DNA of 64,000 bases, taken from the NCBI RefSeq assembly GCF_020531915.1, contig NZ_JAJAVG010000008.1, forward strand, positions 496,001 to 560,000, given 5' to 3'. A program made the position numbers and the translations under genes. The notes under the pieces are model-generated. The model searched no databases. It was given only the letters and a program-made list of their open reading frames with translations, and was not told the origin of the DNA. Shown here one piece after another: positions 43,602 to 54,339 of the stretch; position 1 is the stretch's first letter, and every line of letters starts with the position of its first letter. The stretch is from Methylovorus mays. Lineage in GTDB: Bacteria > Pseudomonadota > Gammaproteobacteria > Burkholderiales > Methylophilaceae.

Positions 43602-46298
43602 TTAAAACCCCAGCAACTTGTTCAGTTTTTTCTTAGCCTTGTCTTCCGCAGTCTCTTTGGACGTGGAATCCGTACTGGATGACTTCTCATCCGCAGGTGG
43701 CGTAGTGGTGGTGGCGTCTTTCTTGCCACCAAGCAAAGATTTCAGGGCATCTTCCTTGTTGCCGCCCATCAGGTTTTTGACGGTATCGCCCTTGGCACCT
43801 CCCACCCCATCCAGCAGCTTGTTCTTGGCAATGGCGGCACCCAGGCCAGCAAAGTCGATCGCATAGGCTGGCTGGGCAAAGGTGCCGCTAAGCTTGATGG
43901 GAATGGTCAGGCCATTCATCTCCGACAAATCCGCACCGCCCTGGCCCTTGAGGGTATTCACTACCGTCGGCTTGGCTACGTAATCCAGCGTTTCATTGGC
44001 GATATCAATATCGCCACTACCGGTAATGCGAAACAAGGGGGCTTTCATACTGAGGTCTTCGTTATGCGCCACGCCATTTTTGATCGTGAAGCTGGCCGAC
44101 ATTTCGCTGAAATCGGTCTTCTTGCTTTTGTCGCCAGTCACACTGCTCTGCCCCTTGAGCACATTGAGCTTGTCCTTCACACCGCGCAGGGTGCCCGCGA
44201 CATCGATCCCCTTGACGGCACCATCGGCAAGGTTAAGCGCGGCCTTGCCGTTCAGAGCCTTTTTTAGGGCACTGACGGTCCCTCCCTGCGTCGTGATATC
44301 GAGATTAAGCGTGCCCTTGCCGCTCAGCATATCGTTATTGATGGCATCGGTGAGCAAAGGGCCAATGGCGATGCCTTTCATGTCCTGCTTGACCGCGATG
44401 CTGGGGGTAGCGCGGGCATCCACCTTCAGACTGCCATTCATGCTGCCTTCGTAGAGATTGGCCGACAGCGGCGCCAGCTCGGCCACGCCATCATCCGCCT
44501 TGAGCTTGAGGCGTACATTGGTGGATTTGATATTCGCCACCTTGAGCCAGCCTATGCGCAGCTCGCCGTTGGCATTGAACTGCTTGAGCGCGCTCAGATC
44601 GATAGGCGCATCCGTCTGTGGCTTTTTGCCCGCATCGCCAGGTTTGGCGGGGGGGGCATCTGACTTGGTGATGTATTTGTCGGCGTCCAGCTTGTCGATA
44701 TCAATATCAAAGCGGTAGATGGGGTTGGCAAAGCGGCTGATACCAAGGCTGCCGGCAATCTGGCTGTCATCCAGCTTGACGCTCAGCGGCTTGATATCCA
44801 GCGTCTGTCCATCGGCTTTGACGCCAAGCTTAAGATTACTCAGCTGGTATTTGTCATACACAATACGGCCCATCTGCACATTGCCTTGCAAGCGCAAATT
44901 CGCCAGTGCAGAAAGATCTGCGGGTTTAGCGGGGGCGGCTTTATCGACGGCTACAGGCTTGCTGCTGGCTTTGCTGGCGGGGCTACCCAGCAGGGCGTTC
45001 AGGTCCAGCGCGTCGCCAATCAGATTAAAGCGAATGTCCGGCTGATCAAACTTGCTGAGAACGACATCCCCTTTGAGCCGGGTGGCATCAAGAGTCAGCG
45101 TGAAGTCACTATTCACCAACTGCTGCTTGGCATCGGCATGTAGCTTGAAAGCAAACTCGCCCTGCATTTCGCGCTTGGGCAAGGCGGGGTCATTCACGCT
45201 GATCTTGCCCACCAGCTTGGGCAGATCAAACACCTGAGTTTCAAGGTTGCCAGTGAAAGGCGAGTTGAAGGTGCTCTGCAGCTGATGTTCGCCCTGCTTC
45301 ACATTCACTTCACCACTGATACCGCTACTTTGCACCGCCTTGGGCGAGCCTTTGAGATCGGCCAGCACCAGCTTGGCGCTGAGGGTGTCGCTGCCTTTTT
45401 CCTGGCTGACATGGATGCTGGCCTGCTTGCCGCTGACCGTGTCCTGCTGCACGCGGATTTGCGGGGCATCCAGCGCCACTTTCAGCTTGGCGCCATCCTG
45501 CGTGGCAGCCAAAGCAAGCTTGAGGCTATCCACCAGCAGTTCCATGTGCTCCAGACGCGCATCCACATCGCCACTCAGCGCCAAATTCGCGTCCCTCAGG
45601 GTGGCAATATCCCCCTTGATGCCTGCATCCAGACCCTTGACGGCAAAATGCTGTTGCTCGGGGTCGGCCAGCACATTGCCCTTGATGCTCACGTTTGCCT
45701 TAACGGCAGGATTATTCGCCTCCAGCTCAAAATCGCTTGCCAGGTCAAACGGCGTACCCAGCGCCACATGCCCGGTCTTCAGGTTGAATTTGCGCAATGC
45801 CAGCTGCTTGTCCGTCATCTCGTCGCGCACGTTCAAGGCGGCATTGGTAACGTTGATACCATCAATATCAAACTTGATCTGCTCGGACTCTTCCTCATCC
45901 TTGCTCATCAGATCGTCAAAGTTGGTAGTGCCATCCTTGTAGCGCACGATATTGGCACGCACGCCGTCCACATACACCGTATCCACCACCAGCTGTTTTT
46001 TCAGCAACGGCAGCAAGGCCAGCGAGACCTTGAGGCCTTCCACAGCAGCAAATTCCTTGTCACTGGCATGCTCTGATATGGAAATACGGCCGAGATCAGC
46101 CCCTATGCTGGGCCAGAAGGCCAGCTTGATATCGCCATCCAGATGCAGCGTGCGCTGCTTTTTTTCTTTCACAAGATGGATGACAGTCTGCTTGTAATCG
46201 TTAGGGTTGAATGTGGCGGCCACAATGCCCACCACCCCCAGCAAGATGACGACAATGCCTGCCAGGCCAATCAGGCCGAATTTGAGTAGTTTATTCAT
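43602..46298 (-). CDS. AsmA-family envelope protein
   Basis: An 898-residue protein with one N-terminal membrane helix (KFGLIGLAGIVVILLGVVGIVAATF), then NPNDYKQTVIHLVKEKKQRTLHLDGDIKLAFWPSIGADLGRISISE, the standard AsmA start. The long periplasmic part is repetitive beta-rich, and the C-terminal region (~790-870) includes the AsmA_2 motif around LNLADGAVKGIDVAGTLRG. The last ~50 residues are a Lys/Asp/Thr-rich tail. AsmA-like proteins are thought to bridge the envelope for phospholipid transport. ATG at 46298 follows a GGAGG site. Confidence 0.9.
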   Translation of the reverse strand: MNKLLKFGLIGLAGIVVILLGVVGIVAATFNPNDYKQTVIHLVKEKKQRTLHLDGDIKLAFWPSIGADLGRISISEHASDKEFAAVEGLKVSLALLPLLKKQLVVDTVYVDGVRANIVRYKDGTTNFDDLMSKDEEESEQIKFDIDGINVTNAALNVRDEMTDKQLALRKFNLKTGHVALGTPFDLASDFELEANNPAVKANVSIKGNVLADPEQQHFAVKGLDAGIKGDIATLRDANLALSGDVDARLEHMELLVDSLKLALAATQDGAKLKVALDAPQIRVQQDTVSGKQASIHVSQEKGSDTLSAKLVLADLKGSPKAVQSSGISGEVNVKQGEHQLQSTFNSPFTGNLETQVFDLPKLVGKISVNDPALPKREMQGEFAFKLHADAKQQLVNSDFTLTLDATRLKGDVVLSKFDQPDIRFNLIGDALDLNALLGSPASKASSKPVAVDKAAPAKPADLSALANLRLQGNVQMGRIVYDKYQLSNLKLGVKADGQTLDIKPLSVKLDDSQIAGSLGISRFANPIYRFDIDIDKLDADKYITKSDAPPAKPGDAGKKPQTDAPIDLSALKQFNANGELRIGWLKVANIKSTNVRLKLKADDGVAELAPLSANLYEGSMNGSLKVDARATPSIAVKQDMKGIAIGPLLTDAINNDMLSGKGTLNLDITTQGGTVSALKKALNGKAALNLADGAVKGIDVAGTLRGVKDKLNVLKGQSSVTGDKSKKTDFSEMSASFTIKNGVAHNEDLSMKAPLFRITGSGDIDIANETLDYVAKPTVVNTLKGQGGADLSEMNGLTIPIKLSGTFAQPAYAIDFAGLGAAIAKNKLLDGVGGAKGDTVKNLMGGNKEDALKSLLGGKKDATTTTPPADEKSSSTDSTSKETAEDKAKKKLNKLLGF

Positions 46299-46394
46299 GC
46301 ACAACGCCTCCTCGTAATTGCAGCCTGCCAAGCCGGGCGGCTACTTATTGGTCATTTGTAAATCCTGATCATGCCGTGACAACAAGCGGGTGTC

Positions 46395-47030
46395 TCAGCC
46401 ACCCCAACCAAATCTGGACATGGCCTCCACTCCCAGATAGTACATACCAAAAAAGAAGAATCCAAAATACACCGTGGTGAATATCAGCCAGAAAAAGGCA
46501 ATCATCACCATCAGGCCATCCTGCTCCAGTTGGCCTATGCAATAAAACAGTACGGCCAAGCCAGGCAACACATTATTGAGCGGCAGCACGCCAAAGGGTA
46601 TTGCCATCAGCAACCCGGAAGCCATCAGGATAAAGCCTCCAGTCTTGCGACCGCGCTCACCTTCCACCAATCGGGGATACCGTTGCGGACGGCTGAAACG
46701 GCGACAGAACCCGACCACCTTGATACTGATTTTGGCCAGCATGCGCCAGCTTTTTTCGCTCATGGTCACGCCACGGATTTTTTGTGGCAGCACCGGGGAT
46801 TCTGCCCCGCGCCACAGCTGCCAACCCAGCGCGGCAAAGGTCAAGCCGCCCAGCACGGTCAGCGGGCCAAGCGGCACCGGCTGCAACAGTGGCAGCACCA
46901 ATATCAGCGCGATCAGCCCAAACGCAGCATGGTCCAGGCTATCCAGCGCCTCACCCAGGGCGAGCGGGCGCTGACTAGCCGTATCGGCAAAGCCACTTAG
47001 TATTTCGACAACCCGCTCGTAACTATGCAT
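46395..47030 (-). CDS. ExoD-family membrane protein
   Basis: A 211-residue membrane protein with the ExoD layout. A soluble N-terminus is followed by helices around DHAAFGLIALILVLPLLQPVPLGPLTVLGGLTFAALG, a polar loop with FCRRFSRPQRYPRLVEGERGRKTGGFILM, and two C-terminal helices. ExoD was named from a rhizobial exopolysaccharide mutant; its biochemical role is unknown. Four bases separate it from uppP, so they are probably one transcript. Confidence 0.88.
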   Translation of the reverse strand: MHSYERVVEILSGFADTASQRPLALGEALDSLDHAAFGLIALILVLPLLQPVPLGPLTVLGGLTFAALGWQLWRGAESPVLPQKIRGVTMSEKSWRMLAKISIKVVGFCRRFSRPQRYPRLVEGERGRKTGGFILMASGLLMAIPFGVLPLNNVLPGLAVLFYCIGQLEQDGLMVMIAFFWLIFTTVYFGFFFFGMYYLGVEAMSRFGWGG

Positions 47031-47033
47031 GCC

Positions 47034-47852
47034 TTAAGCAAACTGGAGAAAGTAAATCAGCACCACCGTACCGAACACAATGCGGTAATAGGCAAATGCG
47101 CGGAAATCATGGTTAGCCACATAGCGAATCAAGGTTTTCACTGCGATCAACGCAGCAATGAATGCCATGATAAAACCCACGGCAAACATGGGAATGTCAT
47201 CGGCGCTGAATAAAGCGCGGTTTTTGAAGACATCGTAGCCACTGGCCGCCAGCATGACCGGAATCGCCAGAAAGAATGAAAACTCGGTGGCTGCCTTGCG
47301 CGACAAACCAAACAACATGCCGCCAAGGATGGTGGCACCCGAACGCGAGGTGCCTGGAATCATCGCCAGCGATTGGGCAAATCCAACCTTGAGCGCTTGC
47401 AAGGGGGTGATGTCATCCAGCGTGGCAGCCTTGTGCACGACATCCTTGCCATCAAAATGACGTTCAATCCACAAGATGAGAAAGCCGCCGACAATCAGCG
47501 CCACCGCGACATTGATGGGTGAAAACAGATGGGTTTTGATAAAGCTGTGAAAGACCAGTCCCAGCACCGCTGCTGGCAGAAAACCGATGAATACATTCAG
47601 TACAAAGCGTTGTGATTTGGCATTGCTGGTGAGACCTTGTGCCACATTGATCAGGCGGCTACGGTATTCCCAGCATACGGCCAGGATGGCACCCAGCTGG
47701 ATCACGATCTCGAATACCTTGCCTTTGTCATCGTTGAAATTGAGCAGATCACCTGCCACGATCAAGTGGCCGGTACTGCTGATGGGGAGAAACTCGGTGG
47801 CGCCTTCGAGGATGCCGAGAACGGCGGCTTTGAGGAGTAACAGCAAATCCAT
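47034..47852 (-). CDS. uppP: Undecaprenyl-diphosphatase
   Basis: Recycles undecaprenyl pyrophosphate to the monophosphate lipid carrier for peptidoglycan and polysaccharide export. The 272-residue multi-helix protein shows [17 protein letters not shown] at the N-terminus and [20 protein letters not shown] in the middle, the two catalytic motifs of the UppP/BacA family. It is four bases upstream of the ExoD gene, a context consistent with envelope polysaccharide work. Confidence 0.96.
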   Translation of the reverse strand: MDLLLLLKAAVLGILEGATEFLPISSTGHLIVAGDLLNFNDDKGKVFEIVIQLGAILAVCWEYRSRLINVAQGLTSNAKSQRFVLNVFIGFLPAAVLGLVFHSFIKTHLFSPINVAVALIVGGFLILWIERHFDGKDVVHKAATLDDITPLQALKVGFAQSLAMIPGTSRSGATILGGMLFGLSRKAATEFSFFLAIPVMLAASGYDVFKNRALFSADDIPMFAVGFIMAFIAALIAVKTLIRYVANHDFRAFAYYRIVFGTVVLIYFLQFA

Positions 47853-47970
47853 GGATATTATTTCTCTTGTTCAGTGTGGTAATGAAAGGCACAGCGTAAG
47901 CCTGCAACATGACTCCCATATTGCGTTTAAGACCCAAGCAACTTATGGGCCTGCGTATTGAGCTGCAGAT

Positions 47971-48366
47971 TTACATGCGTCGCCAGGCCGACAAGGCCTG
48001 CGCCATCAGATCGGACTGGGTTTGTGGCACCTTGCCATCGGGGCTGAGCCTGTCCACGACCTTGGGCAGGTAATTTGCCAATGTTTGCGCGACTTCATCC
48101 AGCGACATATGAAATTTTTGCGCGATATCGGTCAATACCGGTGTGCCAAGAGCCGCCTCTATCTGATCAGGCGCCAGCGGCAGGTTTTCACCTTTGGCCA
48201 GCCAGGAATCGACTTCCTCGGCCATGCCGGCGTCGCGGAATTTCTGCAGCACGCCAGGCGCACCACCATTGCGTTCGATAATTTCCAGGGCAACCTGGAA
48301 CATGCGGCCTTGTTCGCCACCCATTTTTGCGGCCACGGAGCCCGCAATGCTACTAAATAAACCCAT
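47971..48366 (-). CDS. YidB-family (DUF937) protein
   Basis: A 131-residue soluble protein of the YidB/DUF937 family. The N-terminus is MGLFSSIAGSVAAKMGG, and the conserved middle is GGAPGVLQKFRDAGMAEEVDSWLAKGENLPLAPDQIEAALG. The C-terminal helix includes LPKVVDRLSPDGKVP. The family has no proven biochemical role. Start is ATG 48366; it stands between uppP and the pseudouridine synthase gene without obvious coupling. Confidence 0.9.
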   Translation of the reverse strand: MGLFSSIAGSVAAKMGGEQGRMFQVALEIIERNGGAPGVLQKFRDAGMAEEVDSWLAKGENLPLAPDQIEAALGTPVLTDIAQKFHMSLDEVAQTLANYLPKVVDRLSPDGKVPQTQSDLMAQALSAWRRM

Positions 48367-48452
48367 GATTCAGCTCCTTACTGTTCAGTCTGGCATCAAC
48401 GGTGTTGACTTCGCATGCGCTTTTTCCAGTGAAAGATAAAGCCTGGTCAGCA

Positions 48453-49859
48453 TTAAAACCGTTCGCCGGGACGCAGGTAACGCCATTGTCCGGGAGGCAA
48501 CTTGCCCAAGGCCACACTGCCGATACGCACGCGCTTCAAGCCAACCACATGCAAGCCTACCAGCTCGCACATGCGGCGGATCTGACGCTTGCGACCTTCG
48601 CGCAGCACGAAGCGCAATTGGTCTTCATTCTGCCAGGAGACTTTGGCTGGCTTGAGTTGAACACCATCCAGACTCAAGCCGTGGTTAAGCTTGCGCAAGC
48701 CTTCATCTGACAAGGTACCCTCTACACGCACCAGGTATTCTTTTTCGGTTTGTGAATCCTCGCCAATCAGCTGGCGCGCCACGCGGCCATCCTGCGTCAG
48801 CACCAGCAAACCGGTAGAATCAATATCCAGGCGACCAGCCGGAGCCAGCCCTTTCAGGAATCCACGTCTAAACTCTTTTTGTACCGGGTCTTCTGCCCAG
48901 TGATTATCGGGATGTACCAGGACGACGGCGGGTTCATACCCGTCTTCTGCCTGACCCGAAACATAGCCCACCGGCTTGTGCAGCAAAATAGTGACAATCT
49001 CGGACTGATGTTTCTCGGCTTCTTTACTGACTTCGATGTTGGCGTCGGGTTCCACGCGGGAGCCCAATTCATCGACCACCTTGCCATTCACGCGCACCCA
49101 GCCATTCACAATCCACTCATCCGCTTCGCGCCGCGAGCACAGGCCCAACTCGGCCATGCGCTTTGAAAGGCGCGGTAAATCTGGCTGCGACGCCACGGGC
49201 TTGGGCGTGAACATCGGGTTCTGGGTACGATCGCGATTGAAATCGCCCGCCACAAAACCATCCCGTGCCTTGCCACCCCGGCGCGGGGTATCACGATCAC
49301 TGGCAAGCCGATCAGCACGATCGGCTGCAGGACGGCGTGGGCGCTCGCTACGCTCAGCCGGACGCTCGTCACGGCTGCGGCTATCAGGTCGGGCCGTTTC
49401 CGCACGGGGGCGCGATTCGCTGGTCCGGGCAGGACGATCCGAAGCAGAGCGCTCTGGTCTTGTCCCATCTTGCCTGGCACTGGCGGATCTTGCACCAGCA
49501 GGCCGTGGACTATCCGATCTGGCAGGACCTGACGGGGAACGATCTGCTGCTACCCGGCGCGGACGATCTGTATCAGCGGGGCTATCGATCACCTGATGTT
49601 CATGCAGGGTGCCATCGTGCCGATGATTACGCTGACGTTTGGGGGCAGCACGATCAGCAGAAGGGCGCGCACTGACCGCACGTGCCGGCTTGTTGGCAGG
49701 AACACGTGCTTCTGCCTCCTTTGCGGGCACATGGGCCACCGGTTTGGACGCCGCATCGCGTGGGCGCTTGGCCGGGTCTGCGCGCCGCACCGGTTTACGA
49801 CCAGAAGGTGCATTGGAATCATCGGGTGTTGCTTTGGGGGGGAGTTTTAGAGTGGTCAC
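48453..49859 (-). CDS. RsuA-family pseudouridine synthase with long Arg-rich tail
   Basis: The C-terminal ~250 residues are a complete RsuA-type pseudouridine synthase: an S4 RNA-binding domain ([31 protein letters not shown]) and a catalytic domain with the nucleophile Asp in [14 protein letters not shown] and [15 protein letters not shown]. It resembles RluF most, which modifies 23S rRNA, but RluB is possible. The first ~220 residues are Arg/Ser/Pro/Asp-rich and disordered (repeated DRPAR, SARPD, RPR steps). I chose GTG at 49859; a TTG at 49880 is also open, and neither has a clear ribosome site. Confidence 0.85.
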   Translation of the reverse strand: MTTLKLPPKATPDDSNAPSGRKPVRRADPAKRPRDAASKPVAHVPAKEAEARVPANKPARAVSARPSADRAAPKRQRNHRHDGTLHEHQVIDSPADTDRPRRVAADRSPSGPARSDSPRPAGARSASARQDGTRPERSASDRPARTSESRPRAETARPDSRSRDERPAERSERPRRPAADRADRLASDRDTPRRGGKARDGFVAGDFNRDRTQNPMFTPKPVASQPDLPRLSKRMAELGLCSRREADEWIVNGWVRVNGKVVDELGSRVEPDANIEVSKEAEKHQSEIVTILLHKPVGYVSGQAEDGYEPAVVLVHPDNHWAEDPVQKEFRRGFLKGLAPAGRLDIDSTGLLVLTQDGRVARQLIGEDSQTEKEYLVRVEGTLSDEGLRKLNHGLSLDGVQLKPAKVSWQNEDQLRFVLREGRKRQIRRMCELVGLHVVGLKRVRIGSVALGKLPPGQWRYLRPGERF

Positions 49860-49930
49860 AGCTAGGGTCTCGTAAGACAAGGCTAGATTTTACCTTGATC
49901 GTGGGATGCATGCGCAGGGGAATCGCAAGA

Positions 49931-49960
49931 AATAAAAAAGCAGGCGCGAACGCCTGCTTT
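49931..49960 (-). terminator. Terminator of thiC
   Basis: An 8-bp stem (49939-49946 with 49951-49958) with a CGAA loop on the plus strand is followed on the minus strand by a T run, 35 bases beyond the thiC stop. Confidence 0.93.
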
Positions 49961-49993
49961 CCAATTCAAGGGCTTAAGCTTATCCGAAGGGTA

Positions 49994-52050
<2,057 letters not shown>

Positions 52051-52124
52051 AATAGGCGAAACTTACGCGAAACCAGCAATAAAAGCAAGTTTGCAGGACT
52101 GGCAGTTCAAGCAGGCGAACTCCA

Positions 52125-52166
52125 TAAAAAAGGGTAATGGCATGCAGAATTGCCTACCATTACCCA
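52125..52166 (-). terminator. Terminator of the hemolysin-family/AMP-ligase operon
   Basis: A 9-bp stem (52132-52140 with 52157-52165) is followed on the minus strand by a T run. It lies ~30 bases past the TPR gene stop and marks the end of the five-gene operon. Confidence 0.9.
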
Positions 52167-52193
52167 AAGACGCAAGGCGCTAAGGGGCCAGCG

Positions 52194-52841
52194 CTAGCGT
52201 TTCTTTTCTGCGACCTTCAACCCCTCTTCCACATCCTGGCGACGACCGGCATCGGCATCTTCACGACCGGGGCGGGCAGGCGCAGCCAGGGCTTTTTTGT
52301 AATATTCCACGGCCTTGGCATAGTCGCCCTGGCCACTCAGGAAATCAGCATAAAAATAGTTGGGGTCTATCCCCGTGGGGTTGAGTTGCAGCGCTTTTTC
52401 CAGATACTCGCGGGCTTTTTTCTTGTCGCCAAAACCAATGGGCCAGCCCGGCACCTTGTAATAGAGCGAACCCAGCGAGGTATAAATCGAGCCATTCAGC
52501 GCGTTCGGATTGATTTTCTCGGCGGCAAGCAACAAGTCGCGAGACTTTTCAGCGAGCTTGAGCGCGCCCAGACCGCCTTTGGCCTTGGCGTAAGTACTCA
52601 GAATAATGGCTTCCCAGATCATGGGTTCAGGCGCGGCAGGATTGGCTGCGCTTACCTGATGTGCTTCTTCCGAGAGCGTTTTCAACGCCGCTTCCTGCTG
52701 GGCATCGGGTATCTGGTAATTCGCATGTGCCCAGTCATGCTGCAGCTTGACGATGGCGGGATCCACCTTGTCATCCGCATATACCGGGGTGGCAAGCAGC
52801 GCTGTGCCAAGCAGGCAAAGCGCATATAAAGTACGTTTCAT
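52194..52841 (-). CDS. Periplasmic TPR protein, last gene of the sigma-54 operon
   Basis: A 215-residue exported protein with a signal peptide (MKRTLYALCLLGTALLATPVYADD) and about four TPR-like helical repeats (LQHDWAHANYQIPDAQQEAALKTLSEEA; EPMIWEAIILSTYAKAK; KKAREYLEKALQLNPTGI; YAKAVEYYKKALAAPA). The segment GSLYYKVPGWPIGFGDKKKA recurs in small TPR partners of TRAP-type or lipid-related systems. It overlaps the SDR gene by four bases. TPR proteins are scaffolds, so a role in assembling or exporting the operon product is possible but unproven. Confidence 0.75.
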   Translation of the reverse strand: MKRTLYALCLLGTALLATPVYADDKVDPAIVKLQHDWAHANYQIPDAQQEAALKTLSEEAHQVSAANPAAPEPMIWEAIILSTYAKAKGGLGALKLAEKSRDLLLAAEKINPNALNGSIYTSLGSLYYKVPGWPIGFGDKKKAREYLEKALQLNPTGIDPNYFYADFLSGQGDYAKAVEYYKKALAAPARPGREDADAGRRQDVEEGLKVAEKKR

Positions 52842-53662
52842 CGAATTTCTCCTAGGGGATGGGGTTTACGCGTCACAAATGGGGCGGCCAGGCGTGCCTG
52901 TTTTTTCATGCCGATATTGACCAGTTTGGGCAGGGCGCTATTGAGCCAGGCAAAAAAAGACTCTGGCTGACCGATGTAATACTCCTCGCACTCGCGGGCA
53001 ATGGCACACACGATCTGGCGCGCGACATCTTCCGGCGCATCCAGCGCGATATTGGCGGCGCGCAGCATATGCGTGGTGGTGGCATCGTTGAGCGGAGTAT
53101 CCACAGCACGTGGGGCAATGTAGGTCACCCGCACTGGCGTATCGACCAGCTCGCGCCGTAGCGATTGCGAAAATCCGCGCATGGCAAACTTGCTGGCGCA
53201 ATAACTCGCGTAATGCGGAAAACCAATACTGCCGAAAATGGAACCGATGTTCACCAGCTGCCCTTGCTGCTTGGTCAAAAAGTGCGGCAGCACGGCCCGC
53301 GCCAGCAAGAGGGGGGCCGTGACATTGGTCTGGATAATCTGCGCAATGCGCTCGGGGCTCTGGTCTTCAAACTGGACAAAGTCCATCACCCCGGCATTGT
53401 TGATCAGGATATCCAAGCCGCCCAGCTGCTGAATGGCAGCATCCACTACGCCCTGTGCGGCATTGGGGTTCTCCAGATCGGCCACGATGGAAATACGTTC
53501 GCCGGGCATACCGCTCAAGGTATGCAACAGCTCCTGCAATTTACCGGAGTGGCGGCCCACCAGCGCGAGATGGGCACCCTGCGATGCCAGCTCAATGGCC
53601 AAGGCCTGGCCGATACCACCGGTGGCCCCCGTCAGCAGGATACGGGCATTCTGGATATTCAT
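52838..53662 (-). CDS. Short-chain dehydrogenase/reductase
   Basis: A 274-residue NAD(P)-dependent SDR. The Rossmann TGATGGIGQALA motif is at residues ~12-23, INNAGVMDF supplies the NNAG element, and the active-site YASYCASKFAMRG gives the YxxxK pair. The C-terminal part (LNSALPKLVNIGMKKQARLAAPFVTRKP) is positively charged and could associate with a membrane or a partner. It overlaps the TPR gene by four bases and its start overlaps the diiron oxidase stop by four bases. Its likely task is a reduction or oxidation of the operon's product. Confidence 0.9.
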   Translation of the reverse strand: MNIQNARILLTGATGGIGQALAIELASQGAHLALVGRHSGKLQELLHTLSGMPGERISIVADLENPNAAQGVVDAAIQQLGGLDILINNAGVMDFVQFEDQSPERIAQIIQTNVTAPLLLARAVLPHFLTKQQGQLVNIGSIFGSIGFPHYASYCASKFAMRGFSQSLRRELVDTPVRVTYIAPRAVDTPLNDATTTHMLRAANIALDAPEDVARQIVCAIARECEEYYIGQPESFFAWLNSALPKLVNIGMKKQARLAAPFVTRKPHPLGEIR

Positions 53663-54339
53663 GCAGCCTCCTGATAAGCCGCGGGCAGGAAACGCTCCCC
53701 CAGCTCGCGGAAAATATTGCCATACAGCAGATAAAACACACGGGCACTGTGTATCAGTTGCGCCTTGTCATCCGCATCGTCAATGCGGTTGACCAGGCCT
53801 TCGTAAAAAGCGGTATGCCCGACATCCAGCGCGCCATGGGAAGTCAGGTAGGTAAAGCTATCCTTGCCAAGGCCCAAGCTGGACCTGATGGATTCACCCG
53901 CCTGTGTGGCCAGTGCGGTACTGGTACCTTCCAGCACCAGCACCATGCCAAAAAAGCCAATCGGGTTGACGCGCTGTATGGTGTCGTGGGCATACGCCAC
54001 CATGATCTCGGTGGCAAGCCCGGGCTTGCCATGACGCACGGCTTCAGCATCGCCACCGCAGGCCTTGATGTCATTCAGAATCCACTCCTGATGCCCCAGC
54101 TCTTCTTCAATATATTCGGCCACGGCTTCACGCAGCCATTCATAACGCTCCGGCAGGCGGGCACCGCAGGCCATGAGCAGCGGCACGGTATGCTTGACGT
54201 GGTGATAAGCCTCAGTCAAAAACGCGATATACGCATCCAGGCTCACCTGACCACTGGCACCTGCCCGAATCAGGGGCAGGCTGAACAGGGCATTTCGTTG
54301 CGACTCGGTCGCAGCAAGCAATTCATCATAAAACTTCAT
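53659..54339 (-). CDS. Heme-oxygenase-like iron oxidase
   Basis: A 226-residue all-helical protein of the iron-containing redox enzyme family, related to TenA/PqqC and to heme-oxygenase-like diiron oxidases such as UndA, which convert fatty or amino-acid substrates. Candidate metal ligands are Glu80 and His83 (EEELGHQEW), Asp90, Glu137 (LEGTS), and His168-x3-Asp172-x2-His175 (HGALDVGH). The set appears complete. I chose ATG at 54339 (MKFYDELL), with 54354 as an alternative. It overlaps both neighbours (AMP ligase and SDR), so the genes are translated together. The substrate is unknown. Confidence 0.8.
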   Translation of the reverse strand: MKFYDELLAATESQRNALFSLPLIRAGASGQVSLDAYIAFLTEAYHHVKHTVPLLMACGARLPERYEWLREAVAEYIEEELGHQEWILNDIKACGGDAEAVRHGKPGLATEIMVAYAHDTIQRVNPIGFFGMVLVLEGTSTALATQAGESIRSSLGLGKDSFTYLTSHGALDVGHTAFYEGLVNRIDDADDKAQLIHSARVFYLLYGNIFRELGERFLPAAYQEAA

